Source: Synchiropus splendidus
Taxonomy: Eukaryota; Chordata; Actinopteri; Syngnathiformes; Callionymidae
Length of the DNA stretch: 64,000 nucleotides
Direction: 5' to 3'
Assembly: GCF_027744825.2 (NCBI RefSeq)
Contig: NC_071338.1
Location: forward strand, 28,827,501 to 28,891,500
Below the pieces are notes generated by a model. It was not told where the DNA came from and did no database searches. It saw nothing but the letters and a program-made list of their open reading frames with translations. A program made the position numbers and the translations under genes. Every line of letters begins with the position of its first letter. The first letter of the stretch is position 1. Shown one piece after another: positions 37,871 through 49,155 of this stretch.

Positions 37871-39029
37871 TTGTTTGTGCTACGGAGATTTCAATGTCTG
37901 TTTGCATGTAGTAAGATCAGTAGTCATCCAGTCGCGCTATGATTTATACAATATTCATATCAAACATAAAATGGTTTTTATCTCGCAAAACAATATTATA
38001 CTGTTTCACAACCTCCTGCATGATGGTGAGTGAAGGATATCACTCATACTGGTGGGGCAGTTGGCAGTGGACAGTGGTCTGGCGCTGTGGTTTCTTGTCA
38101 GGGAAAAGTATGCAGTGGCTCCTCAGGCGAGGGATTACTCGAATGACTTTGAGAGCCGCTGTGCGCGCTCTAACATTTGACCTCTTCTCTGCTGCGGAGG
38201 AGGACAGCAACGGTACACAGCCCTTCCTAAGTGCATGTTTAACAGTCAGAAACCTCAAATCTGCACCGACGGAGGTGCAAAGCTGAGCAGGCAACACTTC
38301 TGTGTGTTTTGTTGGAAGCAGCTTGTTCGATAGTTCACTTGCACAGCTGTGGTTGATGTGTTTAGATGGTTTTGTGTTGCTGCGTCCTCGCGTTGTGTGT
38401 CTGAAATGAAACTGACTTGAGTGTGTCCCTGTGATTGACTGAAGGATCCTGCGTCTGTTTTGAAAACGGCTGCATTTGTGGGTCTGTGCAGTCATGTTTT
38501 GTGTATCTCATAATATGTCCATGTGCATGTGTGTTTGGATGTGTACTTACATGTAGTCTGATAAATATGTGTTGGCTTTGCTGGCTCAATCTTTGTGTAC
38601 AGTTCATTGTGAGCGTGCGGATGTGTGAGTTCACATCTTATCATGTGCATGTATTATAGTGCTGCAGACTCATGTTTGTGTGCCTGTGTGTACGACTACA
38701 TTTTCCCTTTGTGTCTCTCAGAATGGTATCTCTGTGTGTGTGTGTGTAGGTATGTGTGTGAGAGCGTACACACCACCTAGATTTAGATCAACGGATTGAC
38801 ATGTCTGCGACAGTTATTGTGTGTGTGTGTGTGTTTTACATAAACATGACGTGTGTATTTGTGCGGAAATCCAAATAAAACGGCAAAATATAGTCCGGAA
38901 AAGTATTTAAAATAAATAAAATACATTTTAAAAAATCCTTTTTTTATTTTTTCCCAGAGCTAAAGGTGCGTCCAGCAGTTTGCAGAGAGTAAAACGTCCC
39001 TATTTAGCAAACTGAGGAAGAGGGAGAGT
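37871..39029. other. intergenic with TG-rich stretches
   Basis: TG-rich sequence over 38480-38850, with short pure (TG)n runs at about 38733-38747 and 38819-38834. No gene. Confidence 0.5.
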
Positions 39030-39180
39030 GGGACGACTGTAAATTGCGTGGCGCTTGCATGTTAAGACCCGACACTGGCACAGCTGCATGAAGCTGCACT
39101 CACAATTTATCATCTCCACGTCGTAGGAGCCAGCGGTCCACACCACTATTAATCATGGGAAAAATCATTTAATTCAGCCG
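39030..39180. promoter_or_regulatory. candidate conserved regulatory element
   Basis: Contains CACAATTTATCATCTCC, CACTATTAATCATGGG and AATCATTTAATTCAGCC, repeat-free, about 1 kb beyond the presumed maf 3' end. Not tested. Confidence 0.28.
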
Positions 39181-39207
39181 GAGCCCAACTATTGTCTCAG
39201 TCGAGCC

Positions 39208-39233
39208 ACAGCAGCAGCAGCAGCAGCAGCAGC
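39208..39233. repeat. (CAG)8 trinucleotide repeat
   Basis: Uninterrupted CAG units. No supported ORF uses it. Confidence 0.95.
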
Positions 39234-39787
39234 TCTGGTGAAACCCAAATCAGAGCGTGGCACTTTCACAGGTTCAGAGAGGTGCTGTGCACCACAAGGT
39301 CCAGTTAACTGTTTGGTGTTATGTTTGTTTTGCTGTGAAACGTGCAACATGGCAAAATAAAGGCGAGGTTTCAGCGGCCCGTCTGCTGAAGTCACCCTCT
39401 GAAAATGATGTGGAAATGAAATCATGAGTAAAAGAAACATGACGTGTGAAACGTGTTTTATCTCAATAAACCATGTAATAAGAGACGTCCAGCACCAATC
39501 GCACACGCACTCTTCGTCACACGTTCAGGCACGAGACAGTGACATTCACCGCAGATTAGATAATCTGTTTAAAGAAGTGGAAGAAAAGCACCACCTCTTC
39601 TAACTTCTCTAGCTAAGTACCTCCAGTTTAAATGACACCGTAGTGTTAGGGACTGTTTTTGCATTTAATTCTACGTCGCTGCTCACAAATATATTGATAT
39701 ATAATCCATTTGTTTTGCCCAGGACGGAGTTTAATCCAGAATAAGTTCTGTTGCGTGTTGAAAGGTCTTGTTGAAGACTACACACTG

Positions 39788-39814
39788 ACACACACACACA
39801 CACACACACACACA
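39788..39814. repeat. (CA)n microsatellite
   Basis: About 13 uninterrupted CA units. Confidence 0.95.
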
Positions 39815-40087
39815 ACTGCGATCACACTTCTCATAGTATATACAAGTTTGTCAAACCGCCTTCTCAAAAGAACTGATTCTCACAGCAACAGACTGAGCTA
39901 AAAACATGTTTATCATTTGACTATAACTAACTTTAAACAAACGTTTGTCTTAAAGCAGCAGATATCAACTTTGGCACTAGACTTTAACCTGGCTACACAC
40001 TGTCAAAACATCTGTGTGGCTTTGTAAACACACCTGTTCACCCTTGTTAAAATCCTGTGCTTCAGCCTCAATCTCTTTCAATGTGAA

Positions 40088-40142
40088 GATGAGCCAAAAA
40101 AAAAAGTGAGGACTGCATTTCAGACAATTACATACATTTATT
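40088..40142 (-). terminator. maf: candidate poly(A) signal and cleavage region of maf
   Basis: AATAAA on the minus strand lies at 40142-40137. It is followed after about 20 nt by a CA-type cleavage context (TGAAATGCA) and then by a T-rich downstream element (ten T residues near 40095-40104). This spacing is the canonical vertebrate 3'-end layout. It lies about 1.4 kb beyond the stop codon. Confidence 0.55.
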
Positions 40143-41521
40143 GCATATCATTTAATCGTATGAAATGACAGACGAGCACATGAACATCACATATGGTTAG
40201 TGAATGAATTTTTGCACAGCAAAATATATATATAATATATATACTATATATAAGACGAAAGATTAACTCACATTGTCAGAAATTCTAGGCGGATGGAACT
40301 CTCTCTCTCTCTCTCAATCGTCTTTGCTTTGTACATGCAGGGTGTCAATCCCTGTTGTCTAACAACGTCCAGACATTATTGATCTTAACTGTTATTGCTG
40401 AAAAGTGTTGGAGATACAAACAGCTTCTTTTTTTTTTTTTTACTTTTCATGAGCTGATGGTAAAAAGTGATGGTCGCTGTGTCACAATCAGGAGATGAAG
40501 AGTTAACGCTCCACTTGAAATACTCCGTTTTGGTTTCCGTTTTTATTCAACGCAGCAAATGTTTGTGCACTTTATAAAATAATATTGCTTATATATTGGA
40601 GTCCAGCCAATTTCTTACAAATACCTTTTTTTATTAAATACCATTTAAACTGTTTTGACTTGCAAGAACTTAAATTATTCCTTTCTTCAGTATTAAATGT
40701 TGTGAAATGTACAGTGTGATACATTTAAATAACAATAAAGGCTGTACAACTAAACTCCCAGGGTGATTTCACGAATTACTGAAGACTCGAACCAGGATCC
40801 CCGCCGGTCAATGACAGTCGATGGTGCTTGCACTTGAACTGGCACATTTACAAAAAGAAGAAAAAAAAAAAAAAATAGGGGGTGGGGGGACGTGGTGTGA
40901 ATGGGGAGGGGGGATAAGTCCTGTCACTTTTTTGCTGAGGTCCCAAAAAAGCGAGGAAGCCATAAATGAAGTATGTATGCCATGCTGGAGTCATCCGACA
41001 AAAAAATAAAAAATACACCTTCAAGCACGAAAAGGGAAACCGTACATGTCCAGCATGCAGGGCAGCTCAATAAAATGTCTCTTTTGTCATGAAAAGTCTT
41101 TGTGTCGCTCTGAAAAATAATAATAACAAGCATGAAATGAGGCGTCAGGTTCACAATCCTCCCAAGTTTGGCAGACAAAAAAAGAGGCCCAAAATATGGA
41201 TGCAGTTTGATTCTGTACAGTAAAAACCACGACATTGAGTTTGCATGCGCGCTGACGTTGCTGACTCTGAGAACTCACTGCAATTTTAAGTTTGGACAAA
41301 TGCATTAGAAAAAGTGGATAAAAGTCCTCTGAATAAGTCCTTTAAAATGAAAACTAAAAAGACGGACAAAAAAAACTTTTATCTAAATGTAAAGCAAACT
41401 TGTTTAAAAAAAAAGTGTATAAAAATGTCAAAATTAACCAAATGAAAAGAAAAATGGAGTTAAAGAAAGTTTCAAAGCGGAGATGAATCTTTTTTTTTTT
41501 CTGTCGCGTTATGGTGGAGAC
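40117..41521 (-). other. maf: putative maf 3' UTR (short, unspliced isoform)
   Basis: AT-rich region immediately after the stop codon, containing long A/T runs (for example 41490-41500, 41405-41415, 40860-40876 and 40430-40441 on the plus strand) and no ORF of note. It ends at the best poly(A) signal on this strand. Several other AATAAA-like hexamers (plus-strand TTTATT or TTATTA near 40545 and 40629) could give shorter ends. The extent is inferred from the signal, not from transcript data. Confidence 0.55.
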
Positions 41522-41525
41522 TCAC
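41520..41525 (-). promoter_or_regulatory. maf: splice donor GTGAGT overlapping the maf stop codon
   Basis: On the minus strand the last codons read TTC ATG TGA GTC. The string GTGAGT begins at the G of the final ATG codon (41525) and contains the TGA stop. Splicing here would remove the stop and leave AT as the first two bases of the next codon. In mammals MAF has a short form that reads through this donor and a long form that splices to a distal exon encoding a different tail; the position and phase here match that arrangement. Whether this fish uses it cannot be told from the sequence. Confidence 0.75.
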
Positions 41526-42493
41526 ATGAAAAACTCTGGTGATGACGGGTTGTTGTCACTGCTGGATCCGCTTTCTCTGAAGCCGGTGCTGACGAGCTTC
41601 TCGTACTTCTCCTTGTACGCGTCCCTCTCCCGGACCAGCCTGGAGATCTCCTGCTTCAGGTGCTCCACTTGCTGCACCAGCTGCGTCTTCTCTCCCTCCA
41701 GGACGTGCCGCTGCTGGACCCGCTTGAACCGGCAGGACTGCGCGTAGCCTCTGTTCTTGAGGGTCCGCCGCTTCTGCTTCAGGCGGATGACCTCCTCCTT
41801 GCTGACCCCTCGGAGCTGCCGGTTCAGCTCCCGCACCGACATGGTCACCAGCTGCTCGTCCGAGAAGCGATCGTCCAGGCGCATGTGCGCGTGGCTGGAC
41901 CCCGAGGTGCCGCTGGACTGGACGCCGGGCGACTGGTGGTGGTGGTGGCTGTGGTGGTGGTGGTGGTGGTGGTGTGGAGCTCCGTTCTGAGCCGCGGCGG
42001 CAGCGATGACCGCCGAGACCACCGCCGCGGCGGAGCCCATCTCCTCCCCGGCCATGGCGCCTCCTGCCCCGGCCGCGCTCGCGAACTGCTGGCCCCTGCC
42101 ATAGCCGTCGAAGTTCTGCTGGAGCTGGTGGCTGCTGTTGATCAGCGCTTCCACCGCGTCCTCGGGGCTGAAGCCCAGCGCCTCTGGATTCAGCTGCTGC
42201 TGGTAACCGGACATCCAGTAGAAATCCTCAATGTGGGTCTTGGGCTCGCTCCCGGAGCTGGGGCTGGGAGCGGAGAAACTTGGGGACGGGGGCACCGAGC
42301 TGCACGGCGTGCTCATCGGGGTGGAAGACAAGGATCCCCCGGCGATCAGGCGGCTGCACTGGCTGATGCTGCGATCGGGCTCCACCGGCTCCTTCTTCAC
42401 TTCAAACTTCATCAGATCGAAGTCATTAACATATTCCATGGCCAGGGGACTGGTGGGCAGGTCGGAGCTGCTCATCGCCAGCTCTGATGCCAT
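41522..42493 (-). CDS. maf: large MAF bZIP transcription factor, c-MAF orthologue (short isoform)
   Basis: Sequence-specific nuclear activator/repressor that binds MARE sites as a dimer; family roles include lens fibre, chondrocyte, kidney and T-cell/macrophage gene control. The 323-aa protein starts with the conserved large-MAF transactivation domain (MASELAM.., residues 1-115). A SUMO consensus VKKE centres on K33. The phosphodegron block [20 protein letters not shown] (52-71) keeps S54, T58 and T62. A poly-Ala stretch (164-168) and a His run (174-186, broken by one Ser) follow. The extended homology region covers about 207-236 and the basic region about 237-262, with the MAF-specific N247/R248/Y250 context. 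The zipper heptads are L265, L272, L279, L286, Y293 and L300. The C-terminus ends SSPEFFM, which fits c-MAF and not MAFA/MAFB. The start is the ATG at 42493, with A at -3 and G at +4; the frame stays open upstream only through a GTG. The hinge is shorter than in human c-MAF (373 aa) because the Gly/Ala expansions are absent. No intron interrupts the ORF. Confidence 0.97.
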   Translation of the reverse strand: MASELAMSSSDLPTSPLAMEYVNDFDLMKFEVKKEPVEPDRSISQCSRLIAGGSLSSTPMSTPCSSVPPSPSFSAPSPSSGSEPKTHIEDFYWMSGYQQQLNPEALGFSPEDAVEALINSSHQLQQNFDGYGRGQQFASAAGAGGAMAGEEMGSAAAVVSAVIAAAAAQNGAPHHHHHHHHSHHHHQSPGVQSSGTSGSSHAHMRLDDRFSDEQLVTMSVRELNRQLRGVSKEEVIRLKQKRRTLKNRGYAQSCRFKRVQQRHVLEGEKTQLVQQVEHLKQEISRLVRERDAYKEKYEKLVSTGFRESGSSSDNNPSSPEFFM

Positions 42494-42900
42494 CCTCTTG
42501 CTGCTGACGGGCCGCCAAACTGGGTGAGGAGCGGCTGTCACACTGGGCGGACTGGGAGCGACCTGAGCCAGTTTGCTGCCCTTTTTTGCAAAAGTCTTCG
42601 CCGCGACCCAAAAGACAGGAAGAAGGGGAAGCAGGCAGCGTCCTCTCTGGGGCGTGTGCGCGGCGCTCTCCGGCAGCTCAGTCCGCGCGCTCGAGCATGC
42701 GAAAGTCGGCGCGTCTGGATTTCAAACGTTTAACACTTGACGCTCTCGTGGTGGAGTCATGGCGCGGGCGGAGGCGGTGCAGAGGGAGCCGCGGCAGCGC
42801 GGGTGAAGCCTCGGTACGAGCCGCAGACTTTTCCCGGGATCACACCGCTCTAGAGTTTAAGAGCGTTGTAGGCGCACTGACGTCAACTGGAAATGGGAAA
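41540..42900. other. CpG-rich island over the maf exon and promoter
   Basis: The block is visibly richer in G, C and CpG than the AT-rich flanks, and covers the coding exon plus about 400 bp upstream. Part of the CpG content comes from coding bias (Ala, Arg, Ser codons), but it continues into the untranslated part (42540-42850). This is typical of a CpG-island promoter of a developmental regulator. Confidence 0.6.
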
Positions 42901-43010
42901 TGGACTCGGACCGAGAGCCAATCGGGTCTCGGCTAATTAACATATTAGTCGCCTTCACGGAGCGAACTTTTCTCAACTGTCAAAGAGCGTCAGCTGACTG
43001 TCAGCTCAGG
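42494..43010 (-). promoter_or_regulatory. maf: maf 5' UTR and proximal promoter
   Basis: GC-rich block directly upstream of the start codon. It holds a perfect CRE TGACGTCA at 42878-42885 (about 385 bp from the ATG), a CCAAT box on the plus strand (inverted relative to maf) at 42918-42922, a homeodomain core TAATTA at 42934-42939, and GTCAGCTGAC at 42989-42998. The last is an E-box CAGCTG inside two overlapping MAF half-site-like GCTGAC/GTCAGC motifs, with another GTCAGC just beside it. CREB-, PAX6- and MAF-dependent control of c-maf is established in mammals. The transcription start was not located, and no convincing TATA box was seen. Confidence 0.6.
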
Positions 43011-43404
43011 CCGCCGATAGCACGGCGACAACCGACTCTCTTTCTTTCATTTAGATATGTTTTTAAAACATCGTTCCGCGTCTTTCAAGAGCGATTATCA
43101 AAAACAAATCAAAACAAACAACTACAACCCAAGTGATCATGATCATGAGCGCTTCCTTCACGATGTTTTGGTTCGGTTGTTTTGTTTTTATACTTAGTTT
43201 CTGACACAATTATTTAGTAACAAAACTTTTAATTAAGTGCCTGTTTCCATTCATTCTCATTGGAATGCACAGCACAAAGATTCATTCGCGACGTAAAGTG
43301 ACAAAATCCCGAATTCCAGTCTGCAGTGGTCAGTACCCGTTCATCCAACTAATGGAGTATCACCTTAGTTTGACTTTAGACTGTGACTTTTAGAGAAATA
43401 AACT
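43011..43404. other. upstream flank of maf, nothing recognised
   Basis: AT-rich, contains TGATCATGATCATGA at 43134-43148 (palindromic ATGATCAT core). No gene. Confidence 0.5.
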
Positions 43405-43915
43405 CAATCAGCTGCTAGTTTTACTGATTTATTCACCATATTATATGACTATAGTCAATGGAACTTCGTCTTGCCTTGTTTCCTACCCTGGATTTCTTTT
43501 ATTTACTTATTTATATAAGCTGCATAAATGTGTATGAATGCATGAATTTGATATGACTGAAGTCTCTGACTCAAAATGAATGACTTCTCATGGACTTGGA
43601 ACAGTTCTATTTTTACAATGAAAACCATTAGGGTTGTTTAAGTGACTGTTTTTTTTATCCCATAGACATGAAGCTCATATCAGGTGATTAATATGTTTGA
43701 ATACGTGAATTTATTTAGATAATAACGTACCCTTATTGACAAAAAAACTTTTTTTTCACTAAAACATGTCATACAACATGTATTTACGTCATTTTTAACA
43801 TTAATTTGACTTTTTTTGCACCATACCATCATTGTTAATATTGATTGTTGTATGTGTTTCTCAATTCAATGTATATATTTCACCTTTTTTTTTTAATGGT
43901 TATTTGGGCTGCTCT
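43405..43915 (+). repeat. upstream repeat, dispersed copy A
   Basis: Starts with TCAGCTGCTAGTTTTACT and runs through GACTATAGTCAATGGAAC, TCTCTGACTCAAAATGAATG, CTCATATCAGGTGATTAATA and ATTGATTGTTGTATGTGTTT. The same order of blocks recurs in copies B and C (45042-46142). No ORF and no terminal repeats were found. Confidence 0.8.
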
Positions 43916-45041
43916 ATAGGAAGAAAAGAAACGGTTAAATTACATTTTAAAAAATGAAAAAAAAAAATGTGATAAGTGGTATATAATCGCATTTGAAAAG
44001 CAGCTGGCAGAGACAGTAAAACGAACCACAGCACTGAGTCCCGTCATGAAACTCAACACTGCCACCTTTTGGACACACAGAAGCATGAATTTCCTCTTCC
44101 AGCTGAAGACCTGTTCAACTCCAATGTAGATTTGTGTTCCAAGTTGGACATGAATTTCTGTTGAGGATGAGTACGTGAAGGAAAATGTGTACATCTGATT
44201 GGCCAGGCGTTATGTAACAGAGCGCAGGTTGTAAATGGGCAACGGGTGGCACTGAACCCAGTGTCCCGTCTTCAACGATAGGATCCTGTCGGGCTATAAA
44301 GCGGCTTTATCTCGACATTAGCTCAGGTCGCAGCGGCGTCACATACACATCGCTCATTCATTGCTCTTATCTCAGTTCAGAGGTCTCCTACTTTTGATCG
44401 ACTCGTGTACAACAGTGTCATAACTGCAGAGCAGAGCTTCAAAGCACCTCATGACATCACTCCATTTTAAAAACAAGTATTTCTGCATGACTTTTTTTTC
44501 TCCCCTCAGGAAGTGGGTTCCGCTCACTGGATTTCTATTTTGCGGGCAGAGTTACAGGGTGATGACAAATCACCGTCGGTTTCATCTGTTGATAGCCTGT
44601 AATCAAAATCTCTGTCAACACTATGATCTCAGCGTCACGACAAACGGTGATTCATGGTTACATGTATTTAATAATCTGTCATATCAATCACATCCCTCCT
44701 CCCAATAGCTGCGGAAAATGATTTTCCATTAGGGAATCAGCACTTGGGAAGCAGTGACCCACACGAGCTTTGGTTTCACTTGCTGTTTGGGGACGAGAAC
44801 ACGACCTTTCCTTCAGCGTAACTCATTCATATTCACTATAACTATACAATAAAACACAGCTAGTTTGAGTGAGCGTGGAGCGCCGGTGGTTATGAGTCTT
44901 GGTTTGAACCTTCATGTTGACATGAGAAACCTCACCACAATTTAACAATAATAGAAAGAAGGGCAAAAACTTTTCCTCTTTCTTTTTTCCTGTTTGTGAA
45001 GGTCACATGTCCCGACCTTGTTTCAACACAGAACCAAACCA
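43916..45041. other. upstream flank of maf, nothing recognised
   Basis: Unique-looking sequence between repeat copies A and B; short ORFs only. Confidence 0.5.
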
Positions 45042-45619
45042 GATTCAAAAAAGCCAGATTCACAGAGGAGCCGGTCAGCTGCTCTCAGCTGACTTTACTT
45101 ACTTTATACATATTCTGTGACTGTAGTCGATGGAACTTCGTCCTGTGTTGTTTCCTACCCTAGATTTCTTTCATTTACTTATTTGTATAAGCTCAATACG
45201 TGTGTATGAATACATGAATTGGATATGACTCAAGCCTCTGACACAAAATGACTGACTTCTCAGGGACTTTTTTTTTTGTTTTATTTTTACATTGAACCAT
45301 TGGGGTTGTTCATATGACTGTTTTTTTTAGCCCACAGACATGTAGCTCATATCATGTGATTAATATGTTTGAATACGTGAATTTATTAAGTTAATAACGG
45401 ACCCTTATTGACAAAAAAAAAACGTTTTTTTTCCCACTAAAACATGTTTGTACGTCATTTTTGACATTAACTTGACCCTCTTAATATTGATTGTTGTATG
45501 TGTTTTTCAACTCAATGTACATATTTCACCTTTTTTTAATGATGATTTGGGCTGGAGCTCAGAAGAACAAAAAGAAACAGTTAAATAACAACAAGAATAT
45601 TAAGAATACAACCAAACTC
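45042..45619 (+). repeat. upstream repeat, tandem copy B
   Basis: A 578-bp unit beginning GATTCAAAAAAGCCAGATTC. It contains the palindrome GTCAGCTGCTCTCAGCTGAC at 45074-45093 and then the same body as copies A and C. It abuts copy C directly. Confidence 0.85.
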
Positions 45620-46142
45620 GATTCAAAAAAGCCAGATTCACAGAGGAGCCGGTCAGCTGCTCTCAGCTGACTTTACTTACTTTATACATATTCTGTGACT
45701 ATAGTCGATGGAACGTCGTCCTGCGTTGTTTCCTACCCTAGATTTCTTTCATTTACTTATTTATATAAGCTGAACACGTGTGGATGAATACATGAATTGG
45801 ATATGACTGAAGTCTCTGACTCAAAATGAATGACTTCTCAGGGACTTGGACAGTTTTATTTTTACAATGAAAACCATTAGGGTTGTTTATATGACTGTTT
45901 TTTTTTAGCCCACAGACATGTAGCTCATATCAGGTGATTAATATATTTGAATATGTGAATTTATTAGGATCATAACGGACCCTTATTGACAAAAAAAAAA
46001 AAAAAATCCCACAAAAACATGTTTGTAGGTCATTTTTGACATTAACTTGACACTCTTAATATTGATTGTTGTATGTGTTTTTCAACTCAATGTACATGTT
46101 TCATCTTTTTTTTAATGATGATTTAAGAACAGTACCGAACCC
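45620..46142 (+). repeat. upstream repeat, tandem copy C
   Basis: A 523-bp unit, nearly identical to B over its first 150 bp and clearly homologous throughout. It carries the same palindrome at 45652-45671 and ends at the start of a truncated fourth unit. Confidence 0.85.
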
Positions 46143-46185
46143 GATTCAAAAAAGGCAGACTCACAGAGGAGCCTGGCAGAACTCG
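46143..46185 (+). repeat. upstream repeat, truncated copy D
   Basis: GATTCAAAAAAGGCAGACTC, then ACAGAGGAGCC repeats the unit start and stops before the palindrome. Confidence 0.75.
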
Positions 46186-46620
46186 GTGTGTGGCTCCAAT
46201 AAAACCCAAATAAAGTCCTGCTGTCGCTATTCCCCCTCCGTGTCCTCTTTATCTGTCCTGGCGTACCTGTTGGAGGGATGGCACAGCGGAGACCCAGGTT
46301 CCCCTGGGTGAGGCCACAGCAGCGAGACTAATACACCAGCCAAGGCAGAGCTCATTACTCATGACGGGGGAAAGTGGTGATCCTAATTTAGCTGCTTTGG
46401 TGCGTCTGGAGTTATTGATGATGCAGAGCGAACTCATCAAAAGTTCACGCCAAGGAGAAAAATCAAAGTATCGCCGCTTCATTCGGGGGGATTAAAAACA
46501 CAATAGAAGAAAACTGTATCAACAATGATGTGCGTAACTGCATGAGCATCTCACTCAGGTCCAGCTGCTGTTTAACCCCTTAAACCCAGCAACATGTCGC
46601 CACTGTCATGCGAGTGGTCT
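46186..46620. other. intergenic, nothing recognised
   Basis: No gene or repeat; contains ATTCATTCGGGGGG-type simple sequence only. Confidence 0.45.
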
Positions 46621-47186
46621 CATACCTGTCAACCTCTGCCAGTAACTGCCCTTATAAAGCGCTGCAATTCCCTCATAAATGGAAAAGAAACCTTACAAAC
46701 ACAATCGTGGCGCATTTTAATATTTACTATCACTATTCACATCACAGCAAGACAGACAATGTACTGGAAAATGATAGCAAAGATAACATATATAAAAGGG
46801 CTTGCATTACATTTACCATGTGCAGCATGTTTTCAAATAAATCATTCTTTATTGTACTCTTTTCTTCTTACCAGGTGGTAATTCCGATTTTTACATGTTT
46901 ACTTCTATGATTTTTCTCTGAATGATTCCTCTTGCAACACAATTGAAAACATCGGATGTGGGCTGCAGTGCCATGCGCATGACTTTTGCTAGTATGACGC
47001 ACCGACCGTCGTAGGACAAGACGATCCGTTTTGGATCCCAAATTGGCGAGTCGATATCTGTCGTGCCGTGAAACGTCAGTGGGAATTTTTTTTTTCCCCT
47101 CATAAAAGTCGACAGCGTACGTGAATTTAAATGGTAAAACAACGTATAGAATACGGGGTATAAGTACGTATAAGTTGACAGGTATG
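46621..47186. mobile_element. 566-bp DNA transposon remnant with 13-bp TIRs
   Basis: The left end CATACCTGTCAAC (46621-46633) is matched by its perfect complement GTTGACAGGTATG (47174-47186). Similarity continues loosely inward (GTAACTGCCCTTATA versus the complement GTACTTATACCCCGTAT). There is no transposase ORF. Flanking duplications were not evident, so superfamily is left open. Confidence 0.6.
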
Positions 47187-49021
47187 ACATCTGAACACGT
47201 CGCCAGTTTTCCGTTCTCGAATTTCAATGATCTGGATGAACCCACACGAGCACATTGTCAGACTGCAATAAAATTCCGAGGCTCCTCTCATTTAAACGGC
47301 TGCGATCGAGCTGCGGGTATCAATTAGTGCGACTCTCACGCCGGTGAGTGATCGCTTCCTCCAAGAGAGCAGAGGTCAGCGAGTTGTTTGCAGTGCGTCT
47401 CCTAAGCGTGTGCATGTGTGTGCGCGCACAGTGGAGTTGTTTGTGTCAGACAGACGCTGATAACAGCGTCTAATCTGCAGCTTTTTTTTTACATTCCAGT
47501 GCTGCAGCTGTCCTGAACCTGGGCAGCACAGGACCACATCAGTTCCAACACCGCAACAGTCCCATTATCAGGAACGCAGATACAGAACATAGTATTTATG
47601 ACAATGTCAATCCCACTGGACTGACAGCAGATTTTCAATTTTACGCGACAAAGTTGTCATGTGACGACGAGCAAAGTTCCGCGGAGGGTTCAACAGTAAA
47701 CCAATAAATATCTTACTGCGCTGTGAACGGTGGTTACACATTGCAACTGTCATGCGATCAGGGGTGGCACCCAGTTTGGAGGTTTATTGTCGCACTGGAG
47801 CCACGCCGAGTGTGTGTGTGGGGAGCGATCGAAGTGGACTTGTCAGTGCGGCACCACAGGTGGCGGAGCGGTTTGCATATTAGCCATAATTACATTCTAT
47901 GAAGTCCATTTATTGGTTTGCTGTCATGTTTGAGGTTAATGTGTACAGCGCCTCAGTGATGTTTTATCACTGTAAGGGCGGCGCACGCGGGTTATCTCCT
48001 CCTGTCCCTTCACATGACCGGGACTTTGTCACTGTGTGTGTGTGTGTGTATCGCTGTTCCAGTCACAGGCTGAACCTGTTGTTTACAAATGGCTTTCACA
48101 CACATGTCATTTTGAAGTTTCAAGCCATGTGTTGACATGTACAAGTCATTTCATAGTCAAGGCGTTGAGTGAAACCATCTCAATGATGTGGACAGGACGT
48201 CTTCTTTGGTTGCCGAGAAGGCAGTCCTCAAATGGTTGCTGGTAGATTAACCTTTTATTTACCATTACAGTTCAATGAATCTAGCAGAACTGATTTCCCC
48301 CCCTTGTATTTCAAGCCATGGTCATGATGATGGGGTTACACAGACTCCTAACTGCTCCCTTATCGGGTCGGCATGTTCTTTTAGAGGCAGTCCAGCTTTG
48401 TTTGACTGGAACCTTTCAACATTTGAGCTGAGGCAGAACCGTATTATACAGAGCTAGTTTTTCAAATGCTTGACGCATCACCATCTCCACCGAGGAGGTT
48501 ACCGTGACTGGGGGCATCTGTCTTCTCACCAAAAATGAAGAATGGATTTATAGATTATAAATGTATAATGTTCTCCATTCCCATCTGGATCCTTGAAGGT
48601 TTTGAAGGATTTGTTACTGGCTTGTATGGTTTCTAACCATCCGTTTGGACTTTGCATGAATATAGAAACCTTGACTTTGTAAAACACAACCATTCTACCG
48701 TAACACTGAAACATAGCAGCGACAATGTGGCTTCCATTGGTGTTGGTTGAGATTTCACCCTCGAGGCAGGGGCTTAGTTCTTCATTCAGTAATGTTGCTT
48801 TTCTGTGGATATTTTGCATATGAACACAACGATGATACAAATGCTGAATCACAGACACAGTTGTATTAATGTGTAAATGTGTGTGTATTAAATCAGAGGA
48901 AAACAGTGCACAAGGGAAAAAAAAGATATATAATAAATATATATATAAGAATATAAGTATATATTCTTTTTTTTTAAGAGAGTGAAATCATGTTGTTTCA
49001 GAAAAACTAGATACTCATACT
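47187..49021. other. intergenic; no gene recognised
   Basis: Short TG tract at 48033-48047 and a TATA-rich segment near 48927-48965. No gene. Confidence 0.5.
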
Positions 49022-49093
49022 GATATTGACACTCTTTAAAAAAAGACTAAAATAGAAAAATAAATAAAATATATATACACACACACACACACA

Positions 49094-49155
<62 letters not shown>

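Noticed and set aside
39189..39506. ORF with poly-Ala from the (CAG)8 repeat (-)
   Set aside because: The Ala run is just the microsatellite read in one frame; the rest shows no coding signature.
40780..40806. tRNA-like B box on the minus strand (GGTTCGAGTC)
   Set aside because: No matching A box, acceptor stem or cloverleaf could be built around it.
41660..42487. 275-codon ORF on the plus strand
   Set aside because: It is the antisense shadow of the maf coding exon; its length follows from GC-rich codon use on the other strand.
42494..42541. 16-residue N-terminal extension of maf
   Set aside because: It begins with GTG, not ATG, and the conserved family N-terminus MASELAM starts at 42493 in a strong initiation context.
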